Source: Lytechinus pictus
Lineage: Eukaryota > Echinodermata > Echinoidea > Temnopleuroida > Toxopneustidae
Length of the DNA stretch: 64,000 nucleotides
Assembly: GCF_037042905.1 (NCBI RefSeq)
Contig: NC_087257.1
Span: 29,224,001-29,288,000, forward strand
Direction of reading: 5' to 3'
The position numbers were made by a program, and so were the translations under genes. Positions 63,950-64,000 of the stretch are shown piece by piece. The notes under the pieces are model-generated. The model did no database searches. It was not told the DNA's origin and worked only from the letters and a program-made list of their open reading frames with translations. Numbering within the stretch: position 1 is the first letter of the stretch; every line of letters begins with the position of its first letter.

Positions 63950-64000
63950 GATGTCTGGAATGTATTAGAGAAAAGGTATTGATTAATGATATTCTTTATC

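Overview
The window is animal nuclear DNA, AT-rich and dense in repeats. It holds three intron-rich protein genes, all with ordinary GT-AG splice sites. The most likely source is an echinoderm, probably a sea urchin. The reasons are the divergent but clearly orthologous RECK and RETSAT proteins, a proteinase K-like secreted subtilase of a kind I associate with marine invertebrates, a Gmr1-type gypsy retrotransposon (a deuterostome group), and many tRNA-derived SINEs and short inverted-repeat elements. The species cannot be fixed from the sequence alone.

Layout. (1) 1-7789, plus strand: the C-terminal half of RECK, a GPI-anchored Kazal protein, in 11 exons; its 5' part lies before the window. 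(2) 7790-17609: 3' UTR and intergenic DNA with foldback elements and MITEs. (3) 17610-48561, minus strand: a complete RETSAT gene (all-trans-retinol 13,14-reductase), 10 exons, 621 codons. It is tail-to-tail with RECK. Its intron 4 (24748-34912) contains a young, open Gmr1-like LTR retrotransposon (25985-34058) nested in an older tandem-repeat transposon. Its 10.5-kb intron 1 holds a Tc1/mariner-type element, a second copy of the tandem-repeat transposon and a 1.3-kb polypyrimidine tract. (4) 48562-54371: the putative RETSAT promoter region, a dead LINE 3' end and palindromic MITEs. (5) 54383-63949, minus strand: a complete secreted subtilase (signal peptide, I9-type propeptide, Asp/His/Ser triad), 8 exons, 372 codons.

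The three genes share no obvious pathway: RECK is a cell-surface protease inhibitor and Wnt7 co-receptor, RETSAT an ER flavoprotein, and the third gene an extracellular protease. Most of the remaining sequence is mobile. At least seven non-autonomous insertions of six families end in TTAA, two have TA ends, and there are several near-perfect long palindromes, SINEs and long microsatellites.

The most notable item is the retrotransposon. It is Ty3/gypsy by sequence but has integrase before reverse transcriptase, its Gag resembles the SCAN domain, its LTRs are about 99.5% identical by eye, and about 39 nt at its primer-binding site look complementary to tRNA-Pro. This type of element is already known. 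I found no clearly undescribed gene system. All exon boundaries were assigned by eye from splice signals and reading phase.
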